In this document: positions 6,724 to 14,368 of the stretch, piece by piece | Layout: the number at the start of each line of letters is the position of its first letter | Position numbering within the stretch: position 1 is the first letter of the stretch | Source of the DNA: Tabrizicola flagellatus | GTDB taxonomy: Bacteria > Pseudomonadota > Alphaproteobacteria > Rhodobacterales > Rhodobacteraceae | NCBI RefSeq assembly: GCF_008271465.1 | Contig: NZ_VMDU01000019.1 | Span: forward strand, 1 to 36,398 | Length of the DNA: 36,398 nt | Reading direction: 5' to 3' | Program-made: the position numbers and the translations under genes | Notes under the pieces: generated by a model | The model's input: the letters and a program-made list of their open reading frames with translations, nothing else | Told to the model about the DNA's origin: nothing | Databases searched by the model: none

Positions 6724-7155
6724 GATGGCGGGGAGGCGGAGGGTGGCAGGAAGGACGCCAGAGCCGTGCCACCCCTTGTTTTCCTGAGATTTCGGCGCTG
6801 GGCGGATCGATGCGCGACTGGCGACGACAGGCGCAATGTGACGTGTGAAAGGGCAAGCACGGTCGTCGCGCTGCAAATCCGGCATTCAACGACCCGCAGA
6901 GCGACAAATCCTCAAGGAATTCATTGGGTGGCAGGGGTGCCGTGTCGGGTGCCACCCCCTCTTTACCCGTCAATGCCGGTCAAACACGGTCAATCAGGCT
7001 GTTCGCTGGTGTTTGCGGCCATGGCGTCCGTTTCGCGCATCTGGCAGGAGCGGCCGCAATCTTCCTCCGCCACCCGAGGAACATCGCAAACCCCAATATA
7101 CAAGGGGTGGCACAAAGCTGGCATCCTTTCCGCCACCCTCCGCCTCGCCGCCACC
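6724..7155. repeat. 56-bp imperfect inverted repeat pair around the integrase/early-operon control region
   Basis: Arm A (6724-6779) and arm B (7100-7155, inverted) agree at 47 of 56 positions by hand alignment. The best shared parts are GAGGCGGAGGGTGGC and GTGCCACCCCTTGT. A third GTGCCACCCC copy at 6949-6958 pairs with GGGTGGCA at 6926-6933 to form a local hairpin. The arms lie between the integrase start and the early operon start, where promoters, operators and integrase arm sites would be. Their function is unknown; regulator sites, arm-type sites or a decayed mobile repeat are possible. Confidence 0.7.
6969..6998 (+). repeat. Three tandem 10-bp repeats (GTCAAnnnnG)
   Basis: GTCAATGCCG, GTCAAACACG and GTCAATCAGG follow one another without gaps. 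A 10-bp period places the sites on one face of the helix, as is typical of excisionase or small HTH binding arrays. They sit between the arms of the larger inverted repeat and about 230 bp upstream of the excisionase-like gene at 7226. Confidence 0.65.
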
Positions 7156-7225
7156 CCTCGGGCTCTGCGCTCACTGGTCCCTGCAAGACGTCCCCGATCT
7201 GCGGGGCCAGGACCAGGAGACCCCG

Positions 7226-7483
7226 ATGCCGCATCTCGGATCGATGCCAGACCCGAAGGACAAACCCCGCACCCTGCTGGTCGGCTGGATCAGCCGTCTC
7301 GACCTCGCACTGGAACTCGGCCTTTCGGTCGACACGCTGCGCCGCTGGGAGGCCATGCGGACGGGCCCACCCTGTGTTCGGGCCGGACGCAAGGTCTACT
7401 ACCGTCGCGCAGCTGTCGAGGAATGGCTGGAGGAGCTGGAACAGGCCGCCCCGCGCCGCCGTCGTGCCGGAGGGCGCCGGTGA
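7226..7483 (+). CDS. Excisionase-like small HTH protein
   Basis: 85 residues. The centre (LALELGLSVDTLRRWEAMRTGPP.VRAGRKVYYRRAAVEEWL) is a MerR/HTH_17-type DNA-binding domain as found in excisionases and small phage regulators: helix-turn-helix, then the wing with the RxGRKVYYR pattern. The end is Arg-rich. AGGAGA lies 5 bases before the ATG at 7226; a second ATG at 7244 is possible. It is the first gene of a chain of six genes with 1- to 4-base overlaps, and lies downstream of the repeat cluster. Likely roles are directionality factor or early regulator; the sequence cannot decide between them. Confidence 0.75.
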   Translation: MPHLGSMPDPKDKPRTLLVGWISRLDLALELGLSVDTLRRWEAMRTGPPCVRAGRKVYYRRAAVEEWLEELEQAAPRRRRAGGRR

Positions 7484-7722
7484 TGCAGGTGCCGCCCCGC
7501 AGTTCCGCCTGGCCCGCCGACCGCGTGGCCGAAGCCCGCGCCGTGATCGCCGATGTCACGCATCACAGCGATCTCCTGATCCGGCTCGCCTGCAATGTGC
7601 TCGTGCAGCATGGCGAGACTCCGGCCGAGCGAACGGAGGCGCAGCGCCTACTGGTGGTCGTCGATGCACGACGGCCGGTACGGCGCGCCCAGCGCGAGGA
7701 TCAGGGGAGGGCCGCCCGATGA
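7483..7722 (+). CDS. Small phage protein of unknown function
   Basis: 79 residues beginning MQVPPRSSAWPADRVAEARAV; its ATG shares a base with the previous stop (TGATG) and its stop overlaps the next start (ATGA), which is strong evidence that it is translated. The sequence is predicted mainly helical with a basic tail (RRPVRRAQREDQGR). No domain or motif is recognised. It lies between an HTH gene and a VRR-NUC nuclease in the early region. Confidence 0.6.
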   Translation: MQVPPRSSAWPADRVAEARAVIADVTHHSDLLIRLACNVLVQHGETPAERTEAQRLLVVVDARRPVRRAQREDQGRAAR

Positions 7723-8114
7723 GGCGCCGTGGTACCCCCGAGGCCGATTTGCAGCGTTCCGTCGTGCAGGCGCTGCGCATCGCCCTGCCCCGCTCGGCCA
7801 TCATCCACCACTGCGCCAACGAGGTGACCGAGGCCGGGCCCCGCGGGGCCAAGCGCCAGGCGATCCTCGTCGGCATGGGCGTCCATGCCGGGTTCGCCGA
7901 CCTGATGGTGATCTGCGACAGCCGCGTCCTGTTCCTCGAGTTGAAGGCGCCGAAGGGGCGATTGCGGCCAGAGCAGGAGGCGTTCCGCGATGCGGTGCAG
8001 GCGCAGGGCTTTGGCTGGGCGCTGGTGCGCAGCCTCGACGACGCGCTGGGCGCGCTGGCCGATCACGGCTTCACCACGCGCATCGCTCCTGCCCCGCGGA
8101 GGCCCGCGCCATGA
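7719..8114 (+). CDS. VRR-NUC domain nuclease
   Basis: 131 residues. Pattern of the VRR-NUC (PD-(D/E)XK) fold: E8 with helix ADLQRSVVQALR, then GVHAGFADLMVI (metal-binding D) and VLFLELKAPKGRL (E-x-K), then EQEAFRDAVQAQGFGWALVRSLDDAL. The catalytic D, E and K are all present. Stand-alone phage members are structure-specific endonucleases that act on branched DNA in replication or recombination. Overlaps both neighbours by 4 bases (ATGA). AGGGGAGGG lies just upstream of the start. Confidence 0.85.
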   Translation: MRRRGTPEADLQRSVVQALRIALPRSAIIHHCANEVTEAGPRGAKRQAILVGMGVHAGFADLMVICDSRVLFLELKAPKGRLRPEQEAFRDAVQAQGFGWALVRSLDDALGALADHGFTTRIAPAPRRPAP

Positions 8115-9118
8115 GTCACGAGGCCACCAACTGGGCCATCAAGCAGCGCGGATTGAAGCCCACGACCAAGATCGTGCTCTGGCACCTCTGCGACCGGTTC
8201 AACCCCGACTACGGCTGCTTCCCCTCACAGGACCGGCTGGCCCATGACTGCGAGATCAGCCGGTCGACGCTGAACGATCATCTTGGCCAGCTCGAGGCGG
8301 TAGGCTTGCTTCGGCGGGTGCCGCGGCTCGATCCCGTGACCAAGCGCCAGCTGCCGACACGCTACATCCTGGGGTTCGAGCCGGGCTTCACACCCGTGGC
8401 TGTGGTGCCGTGTCCGGAAATCGGACATGGGGAGGATGAGAGATCAGAAATCGTCGACGATGCCAATGCTTGTACTGGTGACGGCATGGCCAATGCGCTG
8501 CCGTGTCCGGATTTCGGACACGGGGATTGTGCCAGAGCCGTGTCCGATTTTCCGGCTGACCCGTGTCCGGAAAATGCCGAAAGCCGTGTCCGAAATCCGG
8601 ACACTAACCCTGTAAGGGAACCTCTAAGTAAACCAGTAAAGGAGGAGGAGGGCGCGCAGGCGCGCGAGGCGATTTCCGATGCGGTTTTCGGGGACCTGCT
8701 CGACGCGCTGGGCCTCGATCCCGACGCGCTGCCCGGCTGGTGGCAAGGCTGGCCGCCCAGGCTGCACGTCCAGCGCTGGCGCGACGAGCTCGGGCTGACC
8801 GAGGCCGAGATCATCGCTGCTGCCGAGGCCTCCCGCCAGGAACATCCCGAACCGCCCGATGGGCCAAAAGCGCTGGACCGAGCGATGCAGCGTGCCGCCC
8901 AGCGCAAGGTCGAGGATGCCGGGCGGGAGCGCCAGAAGCCGAAGGCAGCCCCAGCCCCGGCCGCAAAGCCGATCACCGACCTGCCAGCCTTCTACGCCGA
9001 TCTGGTCAACTCCGACCGCTACCTGCCGGTCAGCGCAATCAGCAATACGATGCGCGATGCCATGCTGGCCCGGGGTCTGGTCACGGCCGAACGCCTGCGC
9101 GAGCGCGGGGTGCGGTGA
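8111..9118 (+). CDS. HTH replication-type phage protein carrying internal origin-like repeats
   Basis: 335 residues. The N-terminus (NWAIKQRGLKPTTKIVLWHLCDRFN, CFPSQDRLAHDCEISRSTLNDHLGQLEAVGLLRRV, about 7-75) is an HTH_36-type winged helix found in plasmid and phage replication proteins. Residues ~100-165 are low-complexity and encode repeated CPE/CPD motifs because the DNA holds GTGTCCG dyads. The C-terminus (FGDLLDALGLDPDALPGWWQGWPPRLHVQRW..ELGLTEAEIIA..) is conserved-looking, possibly helicase-loader-like. Position between VRR-NUC and a methyltransferase, and repeats within the gene, recall lambda O with its internal origin. Role in initiation is inference. Confidence 0.7.
   Translation: MSHEATNWAIKQRGLKPTTKIVLWHLCDRFNPDYGCFPSQDRLAHDCEISRSTLNDHLGQLEAVGLLRRVPRLDPVTKRQLPTRYILGFEPGFTPVAVVPCPEIGHGEDERSEIVDDANACTGDGMANALPCPDFGHGDCARAVSDFPADPCPENAESRVRNPDTNPVREPLSKPVKEEEGAQAREAISDAVFGDLLDALGLDPDALPGWWQGWPPRLHVQRWRDELGLTEAEIIAAAEASRQEHPEPPDGPKALDRAMQRAAQRKVEDAGRERQKPKAAPAPAAKPITDLPAFYADLVNSDRYLPVSAISNTMRDAMLARGLVTAERLRERGVR
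8410..8650 (+). other. Candidate phage replication origin: GTGTCCG-N5-CGGACAC dyads and AT-rich flank
   Basis: Three dyads with the same geometry: 8410-8428 (right arm CGGACAT, one mismatch), 8503-8521 and 8586-8604 (both perfect GTGTCCG-N5-CGGACAC), plus two half sites at 8540-8546 and 8563-8569. Five sites in 195 bp inside a replication-type gene. Directly after them (about 8601-8645) the DNA is the most A-rich of the neighbourhood (GTAAGGGAACC, CTAAGTAAACCAGTAAAGG). This is the layout of phage origins embedded in the initiator gene. Operator sites for an autoregulator are the main alternative. Confidence 0.55.
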
Positions 9119-10191
9119 ATGGCATGGTGTCACGTCCCCGGCACGGATTGTCCCTCTGCGCAGGCGGCGGAGGTCTTGATCTGGGCCTCATGCTGGCCGA
9201 GCCCGGCTATCACACCCGCGCTTTCGTCGAATGGGAGGACTGGCCAAGGGCAGTCCTTATCGCCGCCCAGCGCGCCGGATACTTCGCCCCGGCCCCGATC
9301 TGGGCCGACCTGCGCAGCTTCGACGCCCGCCCCTTCCGCGGGGCGTTCGACGTCGTCCTCGCCGGATACCCCTGCCAACCCTTCAGCGCGGCCGGGAAAC
9401 GCGGCGGGGCGGACGATCCCCGCCACCTCTGGCCAGACGTCGCCCGCGTCATCGGCGAATGCCGCCCGGAATGGATCTTCCTCGAAAACGTCGCCGGTCA
9501 CGTCACCCTCGGCCTCGAGACCGTCCTGCGAGAGCTATGGGGATTGGGCTACACGCCTGCGGCGGGCCTGTTCTCGGCGGCAGAGGTCGGCGCGCCGCAC
9601 GAGCGGCTGCGGATCTTCATCTTGGCCCACACCGATGAGCCTGCACCCCGGCACCGGCAGCTACAACCCGGCCGGGAACAGCGACTTCACTCGCAAGGCG
9701 GAAGCGCTTGCGCTGGGCATTGCGAAGTCGCTGCCGAACCACTGGCCGACACCGGCCGCCCAGAACTGGAAGGGAAGTTCCGAGGCCAGCATCACCCGCA
9801 GCGACGGCAAGTCCCGGATGGACCTGCTGCACTACCGGGCGGAACAAGGCTTCACCCGCCCGGCCCCGGCGACCTCGCCGGGTGGGCTGCGGTCCTTGCC
9901 GCACGCCCCGATCTCGCGCCCGCTCTGGGCTTCGATGATTGCCTTGCATGGGCGCGTCGTCTCGCGGCGGATCCTGAAGGGCCGGTCGCGGCGGTGGCTG
10001 AACCCGCTCTTCGTCGGATGGCTGATGGGCTGGCCCATCGGGCACGCGCTCTGCGCCTGCTCGGCAACGGAGTTCACCCTCTGGCAGCAGCACATGCGTG
10101 GCGCTCTCTCGCAGTTGCCCATGGCCTCGGGCCCGTGGATCTGGCGGCCGACCGATGCGGCCCAGCGCCCGGCGCAGAAGGATTTCCTTGA
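9115..10191 (+). CDS. DNA (cytosine-5) methyltransferase
   Basis: 358 residues from the GTG that overlaps the previous stop (GTGA); ATG at 9124 would give 355. Motif I LCAGGGGLDLGL near the start binds AdoMet; motif IV GYPCQPFSAAGKR holds the catalytic cysteine (about 87); motif VI ENV (about 124-126); motif VIII region GAPHERLRIFILA; motif X LLGNGVHPLAAAHAW (about 315 on). The region between, with the target-recognition domain, is short and Pro/Arg/Gly-rich. It probably methylates the phage's own DNA against host or cargo restriction. From 9635 on, frame +2 also looks protein-coding (see next entry). Confidence 0.85.
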   Translation: MNGMVSRPRHGLSLCAGGGGLDLGLMLAEPGYHTRAFVEWEDWPRAVLIAAQRAGYFAPAPIWADLRSFDARPFRGAFDVVLAGYPCQPFSAAGKRGGADDPRHLWPDVARVIGECRPEWIFLENVAGHVTLGLETVLRELWGLGYTPAAGLFSAAEVGAPHERLRIFILAHTDEPAPRHRQLQPGREQRLHSQGGSACAGHCEVAAEPLADTGRPELEGKFRGQHHPQRRQVPDGPAALPGGTRLHPPGPGDLAGWAAVLAARPDLAPALGFDDCLAWARRLAADPEGPVAAVAEPALRRMADGLAHRARALRLLGNGVHPLAAAHAWRSLAVAHGLGPVDLAADRCGPAPGAEGFP

Positions 10192-10207
10192 AGGATTGCA
10201 GCCATGA
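9635..10207 (+). CDS. Overlapping second frame with methyltransferase-tail-like protein
   Basis: 190 codons from an ATG at 9635, wholly overlapping the C5 methyltransferase in another frame. The product is not shadow-like: MSLHPGTGSYNPAGNSDFT, PTPAAQNWKGSSEASIT, SRMDLLHYRAEQGFT, RWLNPLFVGWLMGWP, ACSATEFTLWQQHMRGALS. The WLMGWP and ATEF..W...MR.AL pattern is one I know from C-terminal parts of phage DNA methyltransferases. Its stop overlaps the next gene's start by 4 bases (ATGA), whereas the other frame stops 13 bases earlier. It has no clear ribosome site, so it may be reached by +1 frameshifting from the methyltransferase, or be an overprinted gene. Confidence 0.45.
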   Translation: MSLHPGTGSYNPAGNSDFTRKAEALALGIAKSLPNHWPTPAAQNWKGSSEASITRSDGKSRMDLLHYRAEQGFTRPAPATSPGGLRSLPHAPISRPLWASMIALHGRVVSRRILKGRSRRWLNPLFVGWLMGWPIGHALCACSATEFTLWQQHMRGALSQLPMASGPWIWRPTDAAQRPAQKDFLEGLQP

Positions 10208-10866
10208 GTTTCTACGGCCGTGTCAGCGGCACCAGGGTCAAACGCGCGCTGGGCGTGCAGGCGGCGCTGGAATGGGCATTCCGGATCGAACAGGCGCAGC
10301 TGGACCTGCCGCTGCCCCCGGACGTCACCGACGAAGGCTTCGGCTTCGGCTTGGAGTACGTCCTGCTGCAGCGTGCCGTGCTGGGCTGCAAGATCGACGG
10401 CGGCCAGCACAAGATCGGCGGCTACACCCACGAGGACGCCGAAGTCATCGCCGCAACAGTCGCCGGGATCCCCGACAGCCTCGGCGGCAAGCGCATGGCG
10501 ATCCGCGTGGCCGAGCTGGCCCGCGCGGGGCTGACACCGGACTGGATGCCTGGTGCCGTCCCGCGTTGCGTGCCGAGCATCGTGAAGCAGAACCAGCACG
10601 GCACGCATGCGGGCGCCATCGTCGTCGGCACCGAACGCATCCGGGTGCGTGGCGCGGGCGCGCGCGCCACATGGAAGACCATCGACATCCTGGCCTGCCC
10701 GGTCACCTTCTCGCCCCACCCGCAGCAGATCGAAGCCGCCCGGCGTGGATATGACGACTGGCGGCAGGCGCTGGGCTGGGTTCGGGCCGGGCTGATCGAA
10801 GGCGGGATGCTGCGGGAGGTTGAGGTGACGGCGGCAATGCCGGGGGTCCGGCCGTGGCTGAGGTAA
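10204..10866 (+). CDS. Conserved phage protein of unknown function
   Basis: 220 residues beginning MSFYGRVSGTRVKRALGVQAALEWAF. ATGA overlap with the upstream frame. Internal features: a Gly-rich stretch around YVLLQRAVLGCKIDGG, then MAIRVAELARAGLTPDW, and a central CVP..V..N.HG pattern. No catalytic motif is identified. I have seen similar proteins next to C5 methyltransferases in alphaproteobacterial prophages, but no function is known to me. It is the last gene of the early operon; about 120 bp separate it from the restriction cluster. Confidence 0.65.
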   Translation: MSFYGRVSGTRVKRALGVQAALEWAFRIEQAQLDLPLPPDVTDEGFGFGLEYVLLQRAVLGCKIDGGQHKIGGYTHEDAEVIAATVAGIPDSLGGKRMAIRVAELARAGLTPDWMPGAVPRCVPSIVKQNQHGTHAGAIVVGTERIRVRGAGARATWKTIDILACPVTFSPHPQQIEAARRGYDDWRQALGWVRAGLIEGGMLREVEVTAAMPGVRPWLR

Positions 10867-10986
10867 GGGGATCGTAGGCTCGAAGAAACTGATCGGCCTG
10901 CGCGCAACCTGTAGCAATCATGTCCTAGTAATGTTTGGCAAAGTCTGGCACCCTCCTCCTCATCACATTCGAGAGGGAGCAGGTCC

Positions 10987-11196
10987 ATGACGGACCCCAT
11001 TCTCACTTTGCCAGAGGTCGCCATTTTGTTGAAGGTTGCAGAGAAGACTGTCTACACGATGGCGCAAACAGGCCAGATCCCGGCGTTCAAGGTTCGAGGC
11101 CAATGGCGATTCAAGCACGACGATATTGATCAGTGGATCGACGAGCAGAAGGCAGTGGTGAAGGGGAATGCTGCAAAGGACTCCCCCAATGTCTGA
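10987..11196 (+). CDS. Small HTH (MerR/HTH_17) protein, first gene of the restriction operon
   Basis: 69 residues: LTLPEVAILLKVAEKTVYTMAQTGQIPAFKVRGQWRFKHDDIDQWI is a complete helix_turn_helix_17 domain, the type used by excisionases and by small regulators at the head of restriction operons. GGGAG and CAGG lie just before the ATG. It overlaps the Res gene by 8 bases, so it belongs with it, and likely controls the timing of the operon so that methylation precedes cleavage (inference). The 120-bp upstream gap should hold the operon promoter. Confidence 0.82.
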   Translation: MTDPILTLPEVAILLKVAEKTVYTMAQTGQIPAFKVRGQWRFKHDDIDQWIDEQKAVVKGNAAKDSPNV

Positions 11197-14100
11197 GCAG
11201 TTCTTCGAAAAGCCGATCCTGAACTCCCCCTATGAATATCCGGGCCGTCATTGGGAACTGGATGCAGACGGCCAGCCAACGAACCGGATCATCGAGACAA
11301 GGCGCCGCTCGGACCTCATCACGCCGGTCCCCAAGACGAAGAAGCAGCGGCAAAGCCAGAAGCAGGGCGCTCTGCTTCTCGGTGCTGATGACGATCTTTC
11401 GACGGCAGATCAGGAATACAACCCCACCCCGATCATCAACGAAGTCCGAGGATATGTCGAAACGTGGCGCAATCTTCCGAACCCTGATCAGTGGCTGGTG
11501 ACACCAGAAACTGCCCGACTGTTGCAGCACTGGCGTCACCACAAGTTCGAGGGCGTCCGACCCTTCTTCTGCCAGATCGAGGCCGTCGAAACCGCGATCT
11601 GGTTGACCGAGGTCGCGCCAAAGATGGGGCCGCGGGTCGCCAAGTTCTGGGCACACATCAAGGGGGCCAACGAACAGGCCAATCCCGAACTGATGCGCCT
11701 TGCGTTGAAGCTCGCGACCGGGGCGGGCAAGACCACCGTCATGGCGATGCTCATCGCCTGGCAGACAGTCAACGCAGTGCGTCACCCGAACAGCAAGCAG
11801 TTCTCCAGCCGGTTCCTGATCGTCTCGCCTGGCATCACGATCCGGGACCGCTTGCGCGTCCTGCTGCCGAACGACCCTGAAAGCTACTATCGTTCGCGCG
11901 AGATAACGCCGCCTGACATGCTGCGTGACATCCAGGCAGCCAAGATCGTGATCACCAACTACCACGCATTCAAGCTGCGGGAAAAACTGGTGATCGCCAA
12001 AGGCACCCGGCAGGCACTGGAGGGCTGGCGCGGCGAAAAAGTCCAGACGCTGGAGACCGAAGGCGAGATGATCCAGAGGGTCATGGGTGACCTGATGGGC
12101 CAGAAGAACATCGTCGTTTTGAACGATGAGGCGCATCACTGTTATCGCGAGCGGGTGAAGGACGCCGTTGGCGAGACCGAAGATGATCTGAAGGGCGACG
12201 AGAAAAGCGAGGCCAAGGAGAACAACGAGGCCGCCCGCATGTGGATTTCCGGTCTGGAAGCGGTCAAGCGGAAGCTTGGTATCAGCCTCGTCTACGACCT
12301 GTCGGCCACACCGTTCTTCCTTCGAGGCTCAGGATACATCGAGGGCACGCTGTTTCCCTGGACGATGTCCGACTTCTCGCTGATGGACGCCATCGAATGC
12401 GGGATCGTGAAGTTGCCGCGCGTGCCGATCGCCGACAACGTGCCGGGTGGCGATACGCCCAAGTTCCGCAACCTCTGGGACCACATCGGCAAGAAGCTCC
12501 CTAAGAAGGGTCGCGCCGCGGGCAAGGCACTCGATCCGTTCAGTCTTCCGGTCGAGCTGTTGACCGCATTGGAAGCCCTGTACGGTCATTACGAAAAAAC
12601 CTTCCAGCTTTGGCAGGACAAGGGGATCGGCGTTCCACCTGTGTTCATCGTCGTCTGCAACAACACGGCGACGTCGGAACTGATCTACAAGTACATCTCG
12701 GGCTTTGATCGGGTCAGCGACGACGGAACCGAGACCACCCTTGAGAATGGCCGCCTTGCCCTGTTCCGGAACTACGACGACTTCGGCAACCGCATGCCGC
12801 GGCCAAACACGATCCTGATCGATAGCGCTCAGATCGAGTCCGGCGAGGCGCTCGACAAGGATTTCCGCGAAATGGCGGCCGTCGAAATCGAGCAGTTCAA
12901 GCGCGAGATGGTCGAGCGGACGGGCGACATCACTGCTGGCGACAAGATCGACGAATCCACCCTGCTGCGCGAGGTCATGAACACCGTCGGCAAGAAGGGT
13001 CGCCTCGGGGAACAGATCCGCTGTGTCGTCTCGGTCTCCATGCTGACCGAAGGGTGGGACGCGAACACCGTCACCCACGTTCTTGGCGTCCGCGCCTTCG
13101 GCACGCAGCTCTTGTGCGAACAGGTGATCGGTCGCGCGCTGCGCCGCCAATCCTATGAACTGAACGACGAGGGGCTCTTCAACGTCGAATATGCCGATGT
13201 CCTGGGCATTCCGTTCGACTTCACCGCGAAACCGGTCATCTCACCCCCGGCGGCTCCGCGCGAAACCGTCCGCGTCCATGCGGTCAAGCCTGATCGCGAC
13301 GCGCTGGAAATCACCTTCCCCCGCGTCGAAGGCTACCGGGTCGAATTGCCGGACGCGCGGCTCGAGGCCAAATTCGGCCCTGATCACGTTCTGGAACTGA
13401 CCCCGCAGCTTCTCGGCCCGTCCACCACCACCAACCGGGGGATCATCGGCGAAGGCGTCGACCTGACGCTGGAGCATCTGAAGGACATGCGCCAGTCCAC
13501 CACCCTGTTCCACCTCGCGCGGCACCTCCTCTACACCAAGTACCGCGACCCCGGCGAGGAACCGAAGCTGCATCTGTTCGGTCAGATCAAGCGCATCACC
13601 CGCCAATGGCTGGACGGCGGTTATCTGAAATGTACCGGCGGCACCTATCCGGCGCAGCTGGTCTACAAGGAAATCGCCGACATGGCGGCCGAGCGGATCA
13701 AGGCGGCCATCACCGAAACGCTGAAGGGCGAAAACCAGATCAAGGCGATCCTCGACGCCTACAACCCCACCGGCTCGACCGCCTTTGTCAACTTCACCAC
13801 GTCCAAGGCACTGCGCTGGCAGACCTCGCCGACCAAGTCCCATGTCAACTGGGTCGTCTGCGACAGCGATTGGGAGGCGGAGTTCGCCCGCGTCGCCGAA
13901 GGCCACCCCCGCGTGCTGTCCTACGTCAAGAACCAGGGGCTGGGCCTCGAGGTACCCTACCTCTCCGGCTCCACCCCGCGCAAATACCTGCCCGACTTCA
14001 TCGTCCAGATCGACGACGGCAAGCCCGACCCGCTCAACCTGATCGTGGAGGTCAAGGGCTTCCGCGGCGAGGATGCGAAGGACAAGGCGAACACCATGCG

Positions 14101-14239
14101 CGCCTACTGGGTGCCGGGCGTCAACAACCTCGGCAAGTTCGGGCGCTGGGCATTCGCGGAATTTACGGCAGTGTACGAGATGGAGGCGGAGTTCGGCGAA
14201 CTGGTTGCTTCGGCAGTTGCAGGAGGGCGCGATGCCTGA
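11189..14239 (+). CDS. res: Type III-like restriction enzyme, Res subunit (BPTD_3080-like)
   Basis: 1016 residues from the ATG at 11189 (AAGGA 8 bases upstream). SF2 helicase: Walker A ATGAGKT (about 176-182), Walker B DEAH (about 313-316), SATP (about 372), motif VI region CEQVIGRALRRQSY. The C-terminal ~170 residues carry a PD-(D/E)XK nuclease: PDFIVQID followed by LIVEVKGFRG (about 934-957). The order matches the long stand-alone Res proteins that pair with Mod in type III and related systems; the enzyme should translocate on and cleave foreign DNA lacking Mod methylation. All key residues are seen. Next genes are NYN, Mod and a RelE-helicase. Confidence 0.9.
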   Translation: MSEQFFEKPILNSPYEYPGRHWELDADGQPTNRIIETRRRSDLITPVPKTKKQRQSQKQGALLLGADDDLSTADQEYNPTPIINEVRGYVETWRNLPNPDQWLVTPETARLLQHWRHHKFEGVRPFFCQIEAVETAIWLTEVAPKMGPRVAKFWAHIKGANEQANPELMRLALKLATGAGKTTVMAMLIAWQTVNAVRHPNSKQFSSRFLIVSPGITIRDRLRVLLPNDPESYYRSREITPPDMLRDIQAAKIVITNYHAFKLREKLVIAKGTRQALEGWRGEKVQTLETEGEMIQRVMGDLMGQKNIVVLNDEAHHCYRERVKDAVGETEDDLKGDEKSEAKENNEAARMWISGLEAVKRKLGISLVYDLSATPFFLRGSGYIEGTLFPWTMSDFSLMDAIECGIVKLPRVPIADNVPGGDTPKFRNLWDHIGKKLPKKGRAAGKALDPFSLPVELLTALEALYGHYEKTFQLWQDKGIGVPPVFIVVCNNTATSELIYKYISGFDRVSDDGTETTLENGRLALFRNYDDFGNRMPRPNTILIDSAQIESGEALDKDFREMAAVEIEQFKREMVERTGDITAGDKIDESTLLREVMNTVGKKGRLGEQIRCVVSVSMLTEGWDANTVTHVLGVRAFGTQLLCEQVIGRALRRQSYELNDEGLFNVEYADVLGIPFDFTAKPVISPPAAPRETVRVHAVKPDRDALEITFPRVEGYRVELPDARLEAKFGPDHVLELTPQLLGPSTTTNRGIIGEGVDLTLEHLKDMRQSTTLFHLARHLLYTKYRDPGEEPKLHLFGQIKRITRQWLDGGYLKCTGGTYPAQLVYKEIADMAAERIKAAITETLKGENQIKAILDAYNPTGSTAFVNFTTSKALRWQTSPTKSHVNWVVCDSDWEAEFARVAEGHPRVLSYVKNQGLGLEVPYLSGSTPRKYLPDFIVQIDDGKPDPLNLIVEVKGFRGEDAKDKANTMRAYWVPGVNNLGKFGRWAFAEFTAVYEMEAEFGELVASAVAGGRDA

Positions 14240-14368
14240 AGTTCGGTCTTGCGGAATGGCTCTTGTCCACGTATCTTTACATCACATTCGCCCCTTGGCA
14301 GTACGTCCTCCCATGATTCCGGGCAGGGCCGATCCCTTGGGGCTTTTGTTTTTCACGGGATCGCAACC

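Noticed and set aside
5354-6787. Plus-strand frame of 477 codons across the integrase
   Set aside because: It is the antisense of the integrase, whose catalytic residues and ribosome site are clear.
6653-6973. N-terminal extension of the integrase to 6973
   Set aside because: Encoded by the repeat region, Pro/His/Arg-rich, whereas ATG 6652 has a good ribosome site and fits the DUF4102 start.
8410-8604. CRISPR array
   Set aside because: The repeats are short palindromes at uneven spacing within a coding gene, with no cas genes and no unique-spacer pattern.
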